Source of the DNA: Nectonema munidae
Taxonomy: Eukaryota > Nematomorpha > Nectonematoida > Nectonematidae
Direction: 5' to 3'
Assembly (NCBI GenBank): GCA_030549495.1
Contig: JAUIRK010000376.1
Span: forward strand, 651,501-715,500
Length of the DNA stretch: 64,000 nt
The number at the start of each line of letters is the position of its first letter. The stretch's first letter is position 1. This document shows, in pieces, positions 1 through 11,401 of the stretch. Below the pieces are notes generated by a model. That model saw only the letters and a list, made by a program, of their open reading frames with translations, was not told the DNA's origin and ran no database searches. The translations under genes were made by a program, and so were the position numbers.

Positions 1-2700
1 TACCATTAATAATATTTTAACCACTAGCTCATCTTGAATGGGTTTTCTGGCGTAATAAATTTTGATCTATCTCATCATTTTCCTTGTTTTCGTTTGCCAA
101 AATTTTTTTCTTCTAATGAAGAATCCAGCAACGACAATGTTGTTTCGAAAAATTTTAGCCACAAAAATTTCTCTACTTTTTTGAATAATTTGACTAATGA
201 AAATTGGAACCTTTCCTCACTTTTTGGAACAGATATTAACACATTTTGCTCCTTATTAATTTTGAAAATTAAAAAATTATTGATATGTCTTTTTCAAATT
301 GTGAATTACGCGGAAATCTCATTCATACTAAAAATTGTTCTAAGCCCTGGTTTAATTTTGAACTGAAACAGCTTAAAACAAAAAAAGAGAAATTATTTAA
401 AAAATATGTTCTTACAAAAAATAAATCAATTTGGGACACATATAAACAAGCAACAAATATTTATAATATAAAAATACGGGACTTTAAATCTAAATATTTC
501 AATGCTTTACTTGATAAGCACCGTAACAATATCAAAAAAACATGGAATATCTTCAATGAAATCACAGGCAAGGGGGTTAAACACACAGTATCCTCCATTA
601 ATGGGAATGTATTTTGTGATTATTTGAATATTAATTTAAGTACAGAAGATAATTTTTCCTAAAATCAGTACATCAAATCTAACCCTAATACTTTTTATTT
701 TGTGATATTAATAGTAATGATATTCTAATTGCGTGCAGTCAACTAAAAACTAGTAACTCTTTCGGTCATGATGAAATTTCTAATAAAATTGGAAAATTAA
801 CTGTACCTTTCATTTTAGAAAATTTATCACACCTTTACAACAAAATGTATAACGACTCAATTTTCCCTGAATCTTTCACATGCATTTTACCGATTTACAA
901 GTCAGGTGACAAAACAAAACCGGGAAACTACCGCCCAATCTCTATCTTACCTTTTTTCGGTAAATTATTTGAAAAAATTATCTTCACAAAAATGAATTTC
1001 TTTATTTCTAAATATAATTTGCTAAATATAAATCAATTTGGATTCAAGTCAAACATGTTCACTGAGGACACAGTTGCCGCTGTTCTGACAGATATTTATG
1101 ATTCATATGCCAACAAACTTGAAACATGCTCTATTTTCATTGACTTCATCAAGGCATTTGACAAAGTTAATCATAAATTGCTTTTTTAAAATTAGAAAAA
1201 TTTGGATTTAGGGGTAAATTTTTAGATTTGATTAAAAATTATTTATCCAATAGAAAATATTTTGTAAAAGTTAATGGTAAAAAATCCGAAATTAAATCTA
1301 TAAGTAGTGGTGTTCCACAAGGCTCTATTTTAGCACCTCTTTTTTTCAACATTTATATAAATGATATATTTTCTCTTCAAACTTTAAATTCTACTTTTTA
1401 TTTTTATGCGGACGATTGTTTTATTATTTATAGAAATCTTAATTTGAAAAGTTGTATTAATTACTTTCACTTTCTTCTAAATAAATTTTCCAATTGGTGC
1501 AATGAAAACTTTCTTCATATTAATTTTGTTAAAACTAAATACATGATATAGAACTCTCAACACTCCTCTTCTCAATTGAATCTCCCTCTTTCTGGTACTA
1601 ATATTGAAAAAAACAGATTCTTATAATTATTTAGGAATTATTTTACAATCTAACCTTTTTTTTACATTGCATTTTAATAAAATTATTAGAGATCTCTCAA
1701 TCTTCATAGGCATTGCATATAGTGTGAGAAATATGTTAACAATTCATTCAAGACTTCTTTTTTTCCATCCTTTTTTTCAATCTAAACTATAATATTGCAC
1801 CTCTCTTTGGGCTTTTAGTAATAATACATTTATTAATAAATTGCAATCTAAGCAAAATCGCGCTCTCAAATTCATTGAGAACAGCCATTCCGCCGACATT
1901 AAAAAGGTACACAATATATTTGATGTTAAACAAATAAGGTCTTTGAGTGTTTCTACTTTCATATACAGAAATTTTAATTCAATCCATTTCTAAAAATACA
2001 TTTTTTTTAACGAAAACATTCATTCTCACAACTTGAGAAATAATGACAACATTTTCTTACAGCGTTTCCCCAACATGCCTAGACGTAATTGTTTTCTTTT
2101 CAACTCGATAGTTACATGGAACACTATTCCACTAAAAATTCGTTATTTAAAAAATATAAACTCATTCAAAAAAAACTACGATCTTTTTTACTTTCTTTTA
2201 ACATATGAATTTTTTTTTCCTATCATAATTTATATATATTTTTTTTTCTAAGAATCAAATCTGTATTGTAATTAATTTTTACATAATTATTTTAACGATA
2301 ATCTCTCTTTTCGCTGCCTTTTTTTGTTTTTATCATTTATAATTGCCTGCACTCTTCTCCCTTCATGAATGATCAAAGCCACTCTCAATCTCCAAAGTTC
2401 AACACTTACTCCTCAGAAAATATAATCAACAAATATCATAAAATTTTATATATTCATATATTTATTCGATATATTTTTATACTTTTCTTACTCTCATCGT
2501 GGGTTTTTTTTTAATCTATCATCATTTCACTTCATTTAAATTTGATTGACCATTTCTTTTTTTTTCATACTGAAGTATTTTAAAAATTCAAACAATAATT
2601 CTCATTGTAGTTGGAAAGATGATAGATATTTTTCCCATTCGAGCCTATAAGCATATGTTTCTGCTGGAAAATTTTTTCTAATAGATCTAATAAACTTGTA
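1..2700 (+). mobile_element. LINE (Jockey/CR1-like non-LTR retrotransposon), cut by window start
   Basis: The window opens in the C-terminal part of an APE-type endonuclease, where a residual DLSHHFPCF stands for the usual SDHFP motif. A basic linker, a reverse transcriptase domain, a C-terminal region and a non-coding 3' end follow. The last ~220 bases (about 2474-2696) recur in inverse orientation at 45183-45405, which fixes the 3' end near AATAAACTT. The A-rich, AAAT-repeated bases just beyond (2716-2735) look like a LINE tail. The element is dead: its polyprotein is split into several frames. Clade assignment rests on motif order only and is uncertain. Confidence 0.85.
34..2251 (+). pseudogene. 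Broken LINE ORF2 (endonuclease end, reverse transcriptase)
   Basis: Coding pieces in order: endonuclease end and linker (34-662), RT fingers and palm with NYRPISILP and the FIDFIKAFD motif (845-1189), then palm with SGVPQGSILAPLFF and the catalytic YADD (1228-1551), then thumb/connection pieces (1604-1792 and 2033-2251). ORF2 of such elements copies its own RNA at a nicked genomic target. Stops near 660 and 1187 and frame changes near 1550-1610 and 1790-2030 mean that no full protein can be made. The catalytic motifs remain readable, so the copy is not extremely old. Confidence 0.85.
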
Positions 2701-2739
2701 CCATAAACTATGATGAAATAAAATAAATAAATAAGTTTA

Positions 2740-3937
2740 ATTTTTAAAATTATTTTATCTCAAATACTCATATAAGTAATTATTTTTATAGAATATCCAT
2801 GTTCTTTTTCAAATATCAAAAGGGTTTGTGTTCACCACCATTCAGGAGTATGCTTACATAGATATACATGAATACAATATTCGTAATGCAGGATATCTTC
2901 CAATAGAGTATATTGAATTGAATGTTAATAAACAACTAATTTCTAATAAAATAACAACATTCTTCAGTAATGATCAAGTATTCTATAGCACTGAACACTT
3001 ATTGTGAATACAAAAGGCATATCAGAAGTTATTTTTTCAGTCGATATCTACCATGCTTTAAAATAATAAAAAGAAATAAATATTTCTTCTACTTTTTGCA
3101 TTGAGTTTAGCAGTTTTACGTTATACTAGTTTAATTTTTCAACAAAAAATAATTTTGTTCAAAAATTTCATAATTTAAAAACAACGAGGGATTGCTTAAT
3201 TTTAACTTTTTGAAATAAAATTCTAATCTTGTTCTTAAAATTAATATGAACTCTTCAAAACACACAAATGCTAACTAACATTAATATATGCCTCCTTAAA
3301 ATTAATTATATCTCCTTTGCCCACTATGTGGTTATGTAAATATATACAATCTTTGTTTTTAAATTGTACCACAAGTTCTTTATAATCTTTTTATTACGCA
3401 CGAAGTGGCTCTAAGTAGCCTTTGTGTATATCCATACTTCATTGTTACATATAATATATTCATTTTGTGCATTAGTTATTTTACTTTGTTGATTTAAGTT
3501 TTTATTTGAATTGCAGTTGTGTATGTAAATAAATTTTCTTTTTTTTCTTATAAGGTTCTTCAATGACAGTTACAAATTTTATATATTAAAAATTTTGAAG
3601 TTTGATTTTTTCTCGATATGAGATTTTTTGTAAATATTTTTCATTTAATTTTTTTAAATTTTTTATATTTTTTTTTCTTCATTTTCCAAAAATATTGATG
3701 GTGTTGTTTTAATAAATCGAGTAGTTATATTCAAAATTATTTTTGAGTAAGATATTTGTAACCCTTTTTAGAATAATCTTTTCCCCAAGAAGCATATTAA
3801 ACAAGGTTCTTGGACTCCTAATCCTAATTTATGTTTTTTATAAAGACTGTTCAACGAATTTATATAATGCATTTTAAAAATATGAAATAATTGAATAAAA
3901 TTTTTGATTTTAATAATGAAATAATAAAGAAATATTG
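2740..3937. other. AT-rich intergenic DNA
   Basis: No gene or bounded element is recognised. A 20-base stretch beginning TATGCCTCCTTAAAAT at about 3285 recurs near 56464, hinting at a diffuse old repeat. The rest is low-complexity A/T. Confidence 0.5.
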
Positions 3938-3945
3938 CTGGCATG

Positions 3946-4263
3946 CAGTGCCCGAGCTAAAGCTAAATTTCAAGGGGTGGGGGGGGGGGGCTGAAATGGG
4001 GCAAAGAAACACATTTGCAAAAAATTTATTTCCTATATTACTTTATATCCTATATTACTTTGCTGAAAAGCATGAAGTACTTCTGTATAAAAACCTATAG
4101 AAATCTCATATTATACATACACATACACCAGCATTTATATAAGATTATTGTGTACAATTTTTGCTTATTTATTTTTCCTTTAAAAAGTGCATGGGGCAAA
4201 ACCAAAAATTTTAGGGGGGGGGGGGGCACGTGTCCCAAAATTATATAGGTAGCGCGGGCACTG
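3946..4263. mobile_element. Non-autonomous hAT element (MITE), 318 bp
   Basis: The ends are CAGTGCCCGAGCTA and, on the other strand, CAGTGCCCGCGCTA. The element is flanked on both sides by the identical 8-mer CTGGCATG (3938-3945 and 4264-4271), the target duplication typical of hAT elements. The body is non-coding and carries G-runs at about 3975-3990 and 4213-4226. Small open frames crossing it are chance. Confidence 0.92.
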
Positions 4264-4762
4264 CTGGCATGTCCATTACTAATAAAAAATATGAAAATTC
4301 AGAAGATTATCATAGAAATTATATAATAGGGGATGGGATACGATAAAATCATATAATAAGTTCTTGAAAATAAGACATTCCCTAAATATGTAAAAAAATT
4401 ATTTAACACCCTTATTTTTTCCATATTAGCAAACAATCAAACTTTTTAAAAGTTATTCTTTATCAATAATGAAAAAATAACCATCTATTAAAATCTAATT
4501 TCTATTTTTAGGTGAATTACTAATGTTTATTAATTCATTTGAAAAATCTTTTTTTTCCTATACTATATAACAGGGGTGGCCAAACTTTTTTTTATATAAG
4601 GGCTACTTTTTTTGTAGAAATTTTTGGCGGTCTACCTTGTAAGTATAAAAAATAATTAATATTCTTAAAACAAATGTAACTTTTGTTGTTTTATATAAGT
4701 AAAAAATTTTTTTATTAACTTCAAAATATACAACTTAAAAATTATAAAAACTAATTTTTTTT

Positions 4763-6550
4763 TTAAGATGAAACCTGGCACTGCATATTTTGTGCTAGTT
4801 TTTCAAAATTTGGATCGAAATTTGTCAGGGCGATTCTTAAACATGCCTGCAAATGTTCGTTAGTTAATTGAGATCTATGTTTTGTTTTTATACTATTCAT
4901 CGAAGAAAAAGCAGATTTACACAAATATGTGGATCCGAAAAACGAATGGAAACTAACAAATACCTTCCAAATGCTGGGGTATTTATCTTTAAAAATATAT
5001 TTTATAAAATCTTTCGACCCATGCATTGATTTAAGACTTAAGTCACATTTTATATTTATAAGTTCTTCTTCTAATTCAGCCAAATTGCCAATTTGTAGAA
5101 AGTCGCCAATTTTTTTAGCTAAAAATTCAATACTCACGTCGTCCTTGAAGGGGTTTAGTAGAAAAGTGGTGATACTTTCAATATTATTAAAACTTTCGAA
5201 TCTTTTTTCAAATTCATTCATGAGAGTTCTTAGACTAGCTACATATCTATCCACATTTAATCTTTTTTCAGCACCTCTTTCGTCTTCTAAATTCGGAAAA
5301 TGTTTTAAGTCGCCACGTTCCATTTGTTTAAGTTGTATATTCAACTTTTCTTTAAACGAATTTACATGACTAACCATTTCAATTATTGATTTATCTTTGC
5401 CTTGTAATTGGGTATTTAGTAGGCTTATCTTCTCAGTAACGTCGCAAAAAAAAGCTAGATCGCAGCGCCATTATGAATTACTCAATTGAACATATTGAAT
5501 TTTTTTAGTTTCAAGAAAAATGCAAACTTTTGGTAATGGTTCTCCGAAACGAGTCAAAAACTTAGCACGGCTTAGCCATCTAACATCTGTGTGTAAAAGC
5601 AATTCATTGTGTTCTTCTCCACACTCTTTTAGCAAAGCACGAAACTCTCGACGCGATAAACTCTTTGACCTGATGTAGTTGACAGTTTTGAATGCTATGT
5701 CCATGACATGATCAAAGTTTAAAACTTTTGAGCATAGGACTTGATTATGTATGATGCAATGATAATCAATAAATCTGGGAAACTTTTCATCGCGCTTACA
5801 ACGAGAAATAAAGCCATTATTGCAACCAGTCATTGCAGGGGCACCATCTGTTGTAATTGAAACCAGTTTGGAAATTGGAAAATTTGTAAGTGATATAAAT
5901 TCTTTGAATGAGTTGAAAATATCTTCACCTCTAGTGCGTTCATTCATCGGAATTATTGTTAACAACTCTTCTACGGCTGACGTCAACAAAAACCATTGTG
6001 ATGAAAACACAGAGTTGAGCAGTGCCAATATAGTGAGTCGACTCGTCAAACTGTAATGAGAGAACAACGCACTTATCAACATTAATTTGTAGAGCTTGTT
6101 CAAGATCTTGACTGATATCCTTTGTTCTTCGCATAATAGTATTTCGTGACAATGACAAGTTATTTATACATGTCATAATTTCGGACTTATTTTTGAAGTT
6201 TTCAAATAAAACATCTCCCGCTTTGATGAAAGCTTCTTTTACTATTTCTCCATCGCTAAAAGATTTGTTATGTTTAATTAATGTTTGAGTAATTTTGAAT
6301 GAAGCGATTGTAGCAGATTTTGAGCTTGTGTTGTATCTAAAAAAGCTATTTTGTTGTTCAAGCAATTCTGCTTTCAGTTGTTTAACTTTTGATTTTCTTA
6401 AGGCTGTATTTTGTGGAAAATCAATAGAATAATTTTTGTGAACTTTAAAAAAAATGTCTCTCCACGTTAGCTTTTTTAGGCAATGAAAATATTCCCTTAC
6501 AAATTAAACATAAACACTTGTTATTGTTCATTACAAAAAAGTAGTTCTCT
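4763..6550 (-). pseudogene. hAT transposase remnant (ZBED5/SCAND3/GTF2IRD2-like group)
   Basis: Read from 6550 downward: a zinc-finger-like start with a CLICKG motif and a following HxxxxH, then 6365-5940 with LQFDEST (first catalytic Asp region), then 6103-5471 with SITTDGAPAMTG and HCIIHNQ, the usual middle of this hAT group, then 5377-4763 ending in the hAT dimerisation region with FFGSTYLCKSAFSSMN. Frame changes lie near 6440, 6000 and 5400-5470, so the protein is broken, but the hAT motif order is complete. The group assignment comes from recalled family motifs and was not searched. Confidence 0.85.
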
Positions 6551-7439
6551 TCCTATTCATTATGATAATGGTAAGTTTTTCTTTTTTTAAAAGATGATCC
6601 TGGCTCATTCATTTATCAGCCACAAAGATAAAATCAAATATAGTTAAAACTACTTCTAAAAAAGGTAATAAAAGATAGTAATAAAGGTACTTTTATAAAA
6701 GGTTAATTTTGTAAAAAATTGATATTAAGTTGAACATTATAAACAAAATTGCAACAAAAAATTTTTTTAGGTTTTAAATTAAATATCAATTGATTATTTA
6801 TGTTGACAACTATTTTTTATAATGATTTTTTTCATTAATTTCACTTTTTTACATTTAACTATTTTTAATTTGATTTAATAAAATTATGACAAGCATGCCC
6901 TTCAAATAGAAAAAATTCAAGCAAGGATGTTATTTTTCTTAAGTTACTGTGTCGAATAACTGAAAGATTTAAAATACTTCATTATAGTAAATGTGTCACA
7001 TGTGCATATAAAAAGACTAAATTAGAATTTTTTTAACATTGACTTCAAAGGTTGCTTTAAACACAAATTAGAATTTTTTATATTCAGCTTTCATAGAAAC
7101 TTGCATATGGTTACTATTGTTCAGTAAGGCAAAATGAGACACTGAATTAACGAAAAAAAATTAAATTATAAGTAGATTAAAAATTTTTTTCTTAATAGAT
7201 CTGACAAAAAATACACATCAAAAAATTCTACTTAATACTTTTCCTTTAAATTATAAATTATTGCTACATAAGATTAAATTTAATATAATTTTCCTATTTC
7301 AAACCTTAAAAAAAATTTTTTTTTTGAAAATTGTAGTCATAAAAGTAAAATTTTTTTTAATCATTTCGATATACCGAAAAAACAGTTCTACTAAATGTCT
7401 TAGTGTCACAATATGTCTAAAAGAATTCTAAAAATATTT

Positions 7440-7718
7440 AAAAAGGTTCATAGTTGAAACGTCGAAAACCAAAATGTCCGAGACCAAAACGTCCTAAAAC
7501 CAAAACTTCCAAAACCAAAACGTCCGAAAAGAAAGCGTGTGAAATCCAAAATGTCTTAAAATCTAAACATCTCAGAATTAAAGAGTTCTAAAACCAAAAA
7601 GCTTAAACTGAATTGTTTAGAACTCTTAGGTCGTTTAGATTTCAAAATATTTTGGACATAGGATCTATTGCCTTTGGACGTTTTTCTTCAAATGTTTTAG
7701 TTTTTAGACGTTTTGACC
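7440..7718. mobile_element. MITE-like element with repeated AACGTC motifs, nested in the hAT
   Basis: From 7440 the sequence repeats a degenerate 14-mer around CCAAAACGTC several times, and from about 7620 the complementary motif (GACGTTTT) appears. Outer ends are related: GTTGAAACGTCGAAAACC on the left and, from the other strand, GGTCAAAACGTCTAAAAAC on the right. That gives an inverted-repeat element of about 280 bp inside the hAT at 4571-8396. I could not see a target duplication, so the exact ends are approximate. Confidence 0.6.
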
Positions 7719-8404
7719 AGGAATCATTAAAGAATAAACAAATTTGACATTTTGCATTGTAAGCGTAAAAACTTTTTACCGAAAAAAAGACTAATTTATA
7801 AATTTAATGCACTTACAAAGACACAAGCAAAATTTTATAGGTGGTAAAACGCAAAGAACAATGTTGAAAATAATGTTCAATTTCTGATTTTTAAAATTTA
7901 TATCATCAATCAGGCCAATTCTACTGCATGGAGAAAAGATAATCAAAGTTAAATAAATAGCATACCACCGGAAATAATATAAGCTTCTCAAAGCTCTTAA
8001 TTGGTAACATAAATACATAGGTTTGCAACATATAGTTGTCATACCCAACATATAATGATAATACAATGCCCTTAATTTCCTCATCATCTTGAAAAATATG
8101 AGGATTATTTATCGAAGGGTAGTGTGATTTTGCGCATAGAAAAATTTTAGCCTAAAATAAGAAATCTTTATCAATATGATTGATTTATTATTAACTATGC
8201 GAAAAATTGGGAAAATGCAACTTCATGAAACATTCACATAGATAATATGATAGAAGCGGAAATTCATAAGAAAAAAAAATTGATCCAACAATTAATTTCT
8301 GGTTTATTCCTTAATTGTTTATAAACTACTTGAGGTCTACTTTCTTGAGCTTGGCGGTCGACTAGTCGACCGCGGGCGACTTCTTGCACACCTCTGCTAT
8401 ATAA

Positions 8405-8720
8405 GGTCCGGTTTGGATATATCTTCAGATAATAATAAAAATGGTAATGATAATTCCATTATCACTTACTAGTGTATGAAGGAAATAGCCTCTACAATAT
8501 TCATATTAGAATTGGTTAGATTTATAAATTTTTTTTGCAAATCGAGAAAATATCTAAACAATATGGCTAAAATAGAAGTTATTCTAAAGGAAAAATTAAT
8601 ATAAATTCTTTTATTGATATACACAAAAGATAAATTTAAATAGTATTTTGCCAATGGTTTTGAGTAACTTTGCATTTTTTAAACTACTAATATGTACCTT
8701 AGTATAACTAAGACGAATGA
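8405..8720 (+). other. Upstream region of MED28
   Basis: This 316-bp AT-rich gap lies between the hAT right end and the MED28 start codon and must hold the promoter unless transcription starts inside the hAT. No clear TATA box or initiator is evident. A short upstream ATG at 8716 opens a 5-codon frame overlapping the MED28 start. Confidence 0.4.
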
Positions 8721-9401
8721 ATGATGAACGTTGACAATGATGATCAAAACGACAACACGAATTTGATCGAAGATCTCTCGCTCACCTTTGCCTCCCTTCT
8801 GAATACACTCAATCAGAAGGACGCTTTCCACACCCCTGTTTCTCCGCTTCAAAGCAAAGCGAGCAAGAATCTTTTTTCTGTAGAACTGTGCTTGGAAAAC
8901 TTTCTCAAGGCTTCTAAAAAAGTGGACACTTTTTTCATCACTAAGCGCTTTACTCACTACTTGCTTCATCCTTCAGACCATATTTTCCAAGAGATCAAAG
9001 CTCTGCGCCATGAATTGAGTAAAAAGGAAGAATTAATTCAAAAGCACAAAGATTTTGTTCACTTTTGTCAGAACAACATTTTGAATAGTATCGCAAGCAA
9101 CAGCACGAACAGAACCACTGATAGCACCCCTTATTCTCCTTCGAATCAAGGAGGCAAGGACTTTGTAAGCGGCAGAGTTGAGGTTAAAACAGAGAGAGCC
9201 AACAACGAGCACTCGCTCATCAGCAATAACAAAAGCGAAGCGTCATTAGCATTCAGCCGAAAACCTTGTGCTTACAATATAGAAGAAACAGTTTCCTCCA
9301 GCAAAAACTTTTCACCTTGCTCAGCCAATTTCCCCCTTAAGTTTGAGCCACAGTCCTTCAATACGTCAACTACATCAAATTCCTCTGCTATTAAATTTTA
9401 A
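8721..9401 (+). CDS. MED28: Mediator of RNA polymerase II transcription subunit 28
   Basis: This 226-residue protein matches the MED28 core. Residues 15-30 (LIEDLSLTFASLLNTL) correspond to the first helix, residues 54-70 to the second, and residues 71-118 to the conserved FFITKRF...HPSDHIFQEIKALRHEL...KKEELIQKHKDF region, predicted helical coiled coil. MED28 is a nuclear head-module subunit of Mediator, which links activators to RNA polymerase II. The core is followed by about 105 Ser/Asn/Thr-rich residues, giving a longer C-terminus than the ~178-aa human protein. The frame has no intron. Two adjacent ATGs start it, and the first is taken. Its stop lies only 13 nt before the first in-frame ATG of PIGX on the same strand. 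Base composition is visibly less AT-rich than the surroundings. The call rests on recalled homologs. Confidence 0.86.
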   Translation: MMNVDNDDQNDNTNLIEDLSLTFASLLNTLNQKDAFHTPVSPLQSKASKNLFSVELCLENFLKASKKVDTFFITKRFTHYLLHPSDHIFQEIKALRHELSKKEELIQKHKDFVHFCQNNILNSIASNSTNRTTDSTPYSPSNQGGKDFVSGRVEVKTERANNEHSLISNNKSEASLAFSRKPCAYNIEETVSSSKNFSPCSANFPLKFEPQSFNTSTTSNSSAIKF

Positions 9402-9414
9402 AAGGATATTTCGC

Positions 9415-10218
9415 ATGTTACTGGCATCATCAAAAATAAAAATGATCATTGAAATTGGCATGGCAAAAGCAGCTTCTCTATCCATCACCAACATGTCAAC
9501 ATTCTTCATCCTATATATACTTTTATCGCATGCTCATCTTGTAACCTCATCTCATTATATTTCAGTTCATGAGAGCTTTTTTACTTCTAACACGAATAAA
9601 TCCTTTCATAGGGTGATTCTCTTTCAAGCAAATTTCTCTCTTCCAAGTTCTGCTTTTTCCACCTTTCCAAAGAACCACCTTGGAAATCGAATCAACTATG
9701 ACAATCAGGTATTCATTCTGAATTATGATTTACCATATGAAGTTTACGTTGATCCCTATGAACTTAAACGCGTACTTTCCGAACAAGAGATTTCATTTGA
9801 AATGATACCAGATATATTGGTTGACATTGAATCCTTCGCAGATCCCTTCCGTACTTATTCAGTTCGTTTCTTCAAGAGTTATGACGACGAGTATGTAAGG
9901 CAGAATGAGGCTAAGACATTTTCCCTTACATTTTACTTTCCTTGTCATGCTCGATACATTTCTCCCAGCTATCAAACAAAGGATGCGTATCACAAGTTCT
10001 GGTTTGCAAGACCCTCAATTTACTTTGAGAATCTTTATAACAATTCGCGCTCTGTTCAAAATCCCAAAATCGTGTACTTTTCATCGCATATTACTTGGTC
10101 TATACCTTTGGGGTATGTTGGTGATTTTAATTTTGTATACCACACAACTTACGCAATCTATTTTCTTATGTTTAATACAATTTTTATTGTCATCATTAAT
10201 AAATTTTTGAAAAATTAG
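9415..10218 (+). CDS. PIGX: PIG-X-like subunit of GPI mannosyltransferase I
   Basis: In-frame ATGs lie at 9415, 9442 and 9460. The last gives 252 residues beginning with a clean signal peptide (MAKAASLSITNMSTFFILYI, then SHAHLVTSS). Numbering from 9460, residues 90-102 (DLPYEVYVDPYEL) match the PIG-X/PBN1 YVDPYEL signature. Residues 158-167 (FYFPCHARYI) match the lP.H.RY motif. Residues ~229-248 form a single C-terminal membrane segment. In the ER, PIG-X stabilises the catalytic PIG-M, which adds the first mannose of GPI anchors. The frame is intronless. Its start lies 13-58 nt after the MED28 stop, suggesting a shared transcript. An AG at 9404-9405 after a T-rich stretch could be a trans-splice acceptor, which is inference. 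The start codon choice is open. Confidence 0.82.
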   Translation: MLLASSKIKMIIEIGMAKAASLSITNMSTFFILYILLSHAHLVTSSHYISVHESFFTSNTNKSFHRVILFQANFSLPSSAFSTFPKNHLGNRINYDNQVFILNYDLPYEVYVDPYELKRVLSEQEISFEMIPDILVDIESFADPFRTYSVRFFKSYDDEYVRQNEAKTFSLTFYFPCHARYISPSYQTKDAYHKFWFARPSIYFENLYNNSRSVQNPKIVYFSSHITWSIPLGYVGDFNFVYHTTYAIYFLMFNTIFIVIINKFLKN

Positions 10219-11325
10219 AGTTAACGGACATAACAAACCAAGTCCGATCGCTCCTCTCTAATCTCATCCCAAGGCCAAAGCCACAAAAAGGCCAAAAGCC
10301 TTTTCTCCCATCTAAAGGAAAGCAGAGCCTTATTCTTCAAAATTCTGGTAATCCATTTTCCATTGGTTAACTTCCATTTTCTCTTTTAGCCTCCGTTATC
10401 ATAACAATAATTAAACATTTAAAGCGGTTTAATGTTAACTTATAGAGTTAACTTATAGCTTTCAAGCGTCTTCAAACTTTAACCCCATGTCCTATTAAGC
10501 TTAACGTCAACAATGAATGAGGACTTATAAATAGCGACATGCATAACAAAACTTTCTCCTTTTAAATAGATGCGCACCATTTCCAAATTATGTGTAGAAA
10601 AGGGGTAAAGATATCAATTAACAATAAAAAAAATTAAAAATTTTATTGAATGAAAAAAATCATTCATTAATTTTCAGTTGTTCCATTTCTTCTTCCTAAA
10701 AAATGAAACTATTTTATTGAGAAAAATAAATTAAAAAAAACATCCAAATTACATAACCTTTCTGAGGTAATTTCTATCAAAAATGTAAAACAGAACTAAA
10801 GTTAGAAAACTGTGTATTGAATTTTTTTATTCTTTTTAGTGTATAAGAATAAGTGTAACTTAGTTAGATTCTCAAAAAAAGGTATAAAATAAAGATTAAA
10901 ATTCTGAACAATAAATTAAGATTGCATTACTTTATTTTTCTCAGCATAATTCCAAAAATGGTTTAAAAGTTAAATTGGTGGAAGCAAACACAAAGTAGTC
11001 AAACTATAATTTTGCCAGACTCAGCTTTCAAAACAAAGAATTTTCAAATACAAAGTTTAAAAAATATTCAAATGTGATAATAATTTTTTTTATGAAGGAA
11101 GATAAAATAGTCAAATGATACAAACAGAAAATAGTCAAACGATAAACTCAGATACTCTTACTTGGACGTTCTGATTCAAGATCTACAAAAAGTAAAATAA
11201 CAACTTTTAACCTTTTGCAATGATTTGCCTTTTATCATAACTTTTAAGGAAAAAAAGTTATAGAGCTTCAACAAAAACTAACAAATTTTACAGCATAACT
11301 TAAATTTTTTGAACCGCATACTCTA
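10219..11325. other. PIGX 3' flank and AT-rich intergenic DNA
   Basis: The first ~150 bases are less AT-rich (short CCAAGGCCAAAG-type repeats at 10268-10300) and probably belong to the PIGX 3' UTR. Candidate AATAAA signals occur near 10623 and 10887. Nothing else is recognised. Confidence 0.4.
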
Positions 11326-11401
11326 TGGGTGGCATGGCAGGTTGTTTGAGATGATGGACTCAGCACGGAAGCCTCTGGGTTCGATTCCTCATCGATACCA
11401 A
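11326..11401 (+). repeat. tRNA-derived SINE head (tRNA-like sequence)
   Basis: A near-perfect RNA polymerase III B box (GGTTCGATTCC, about 11378-11388) follows an A-box-like TGGCATGGCAGG (11331 onward) at tRNA spacing. The acceptor stem does not pair well, so this is a tRNA-like SINE head or decayed tRNA, not a working tRNA gene. The downstream 150 bases are AT-rich and may be the SINE body. Confidence 0.5.

Larger units (their letters stand above)
4571..8396 (-). mobile_element. hAT DNA transposon, 3.8 kb, with perfect 8-bp target duplication
   Basis: The left end reads CAGGGGTGGCCAAAC and the right end, on the other strand, CAGAGGTGTGCAAGA. Identical 8-mers CTATATAA flank it at 4563-4570 and 8397-8404. 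Subterminal GGCGGTC motifs occur near both ends. It encodes a broken transposase on the minus strand (4763-6550); the remaining 6.55-8.34 kb is non-coding and contains a nested MITE at about 7440-7718. The right end lies 324 bp from the MED28 start codon. Confidence 0.93.

Noticed and set aside
9905-10210. Overlapping 101-codon frame on +
   Set aside because: It lies entirely within PIGX in another frame and shows no family features; PIGX explains the region.
11326-11401. Functional tRNA gene
   Set aside because: B box is good but the acceptor stem does not pair, so a SINE-like origin is more likely.
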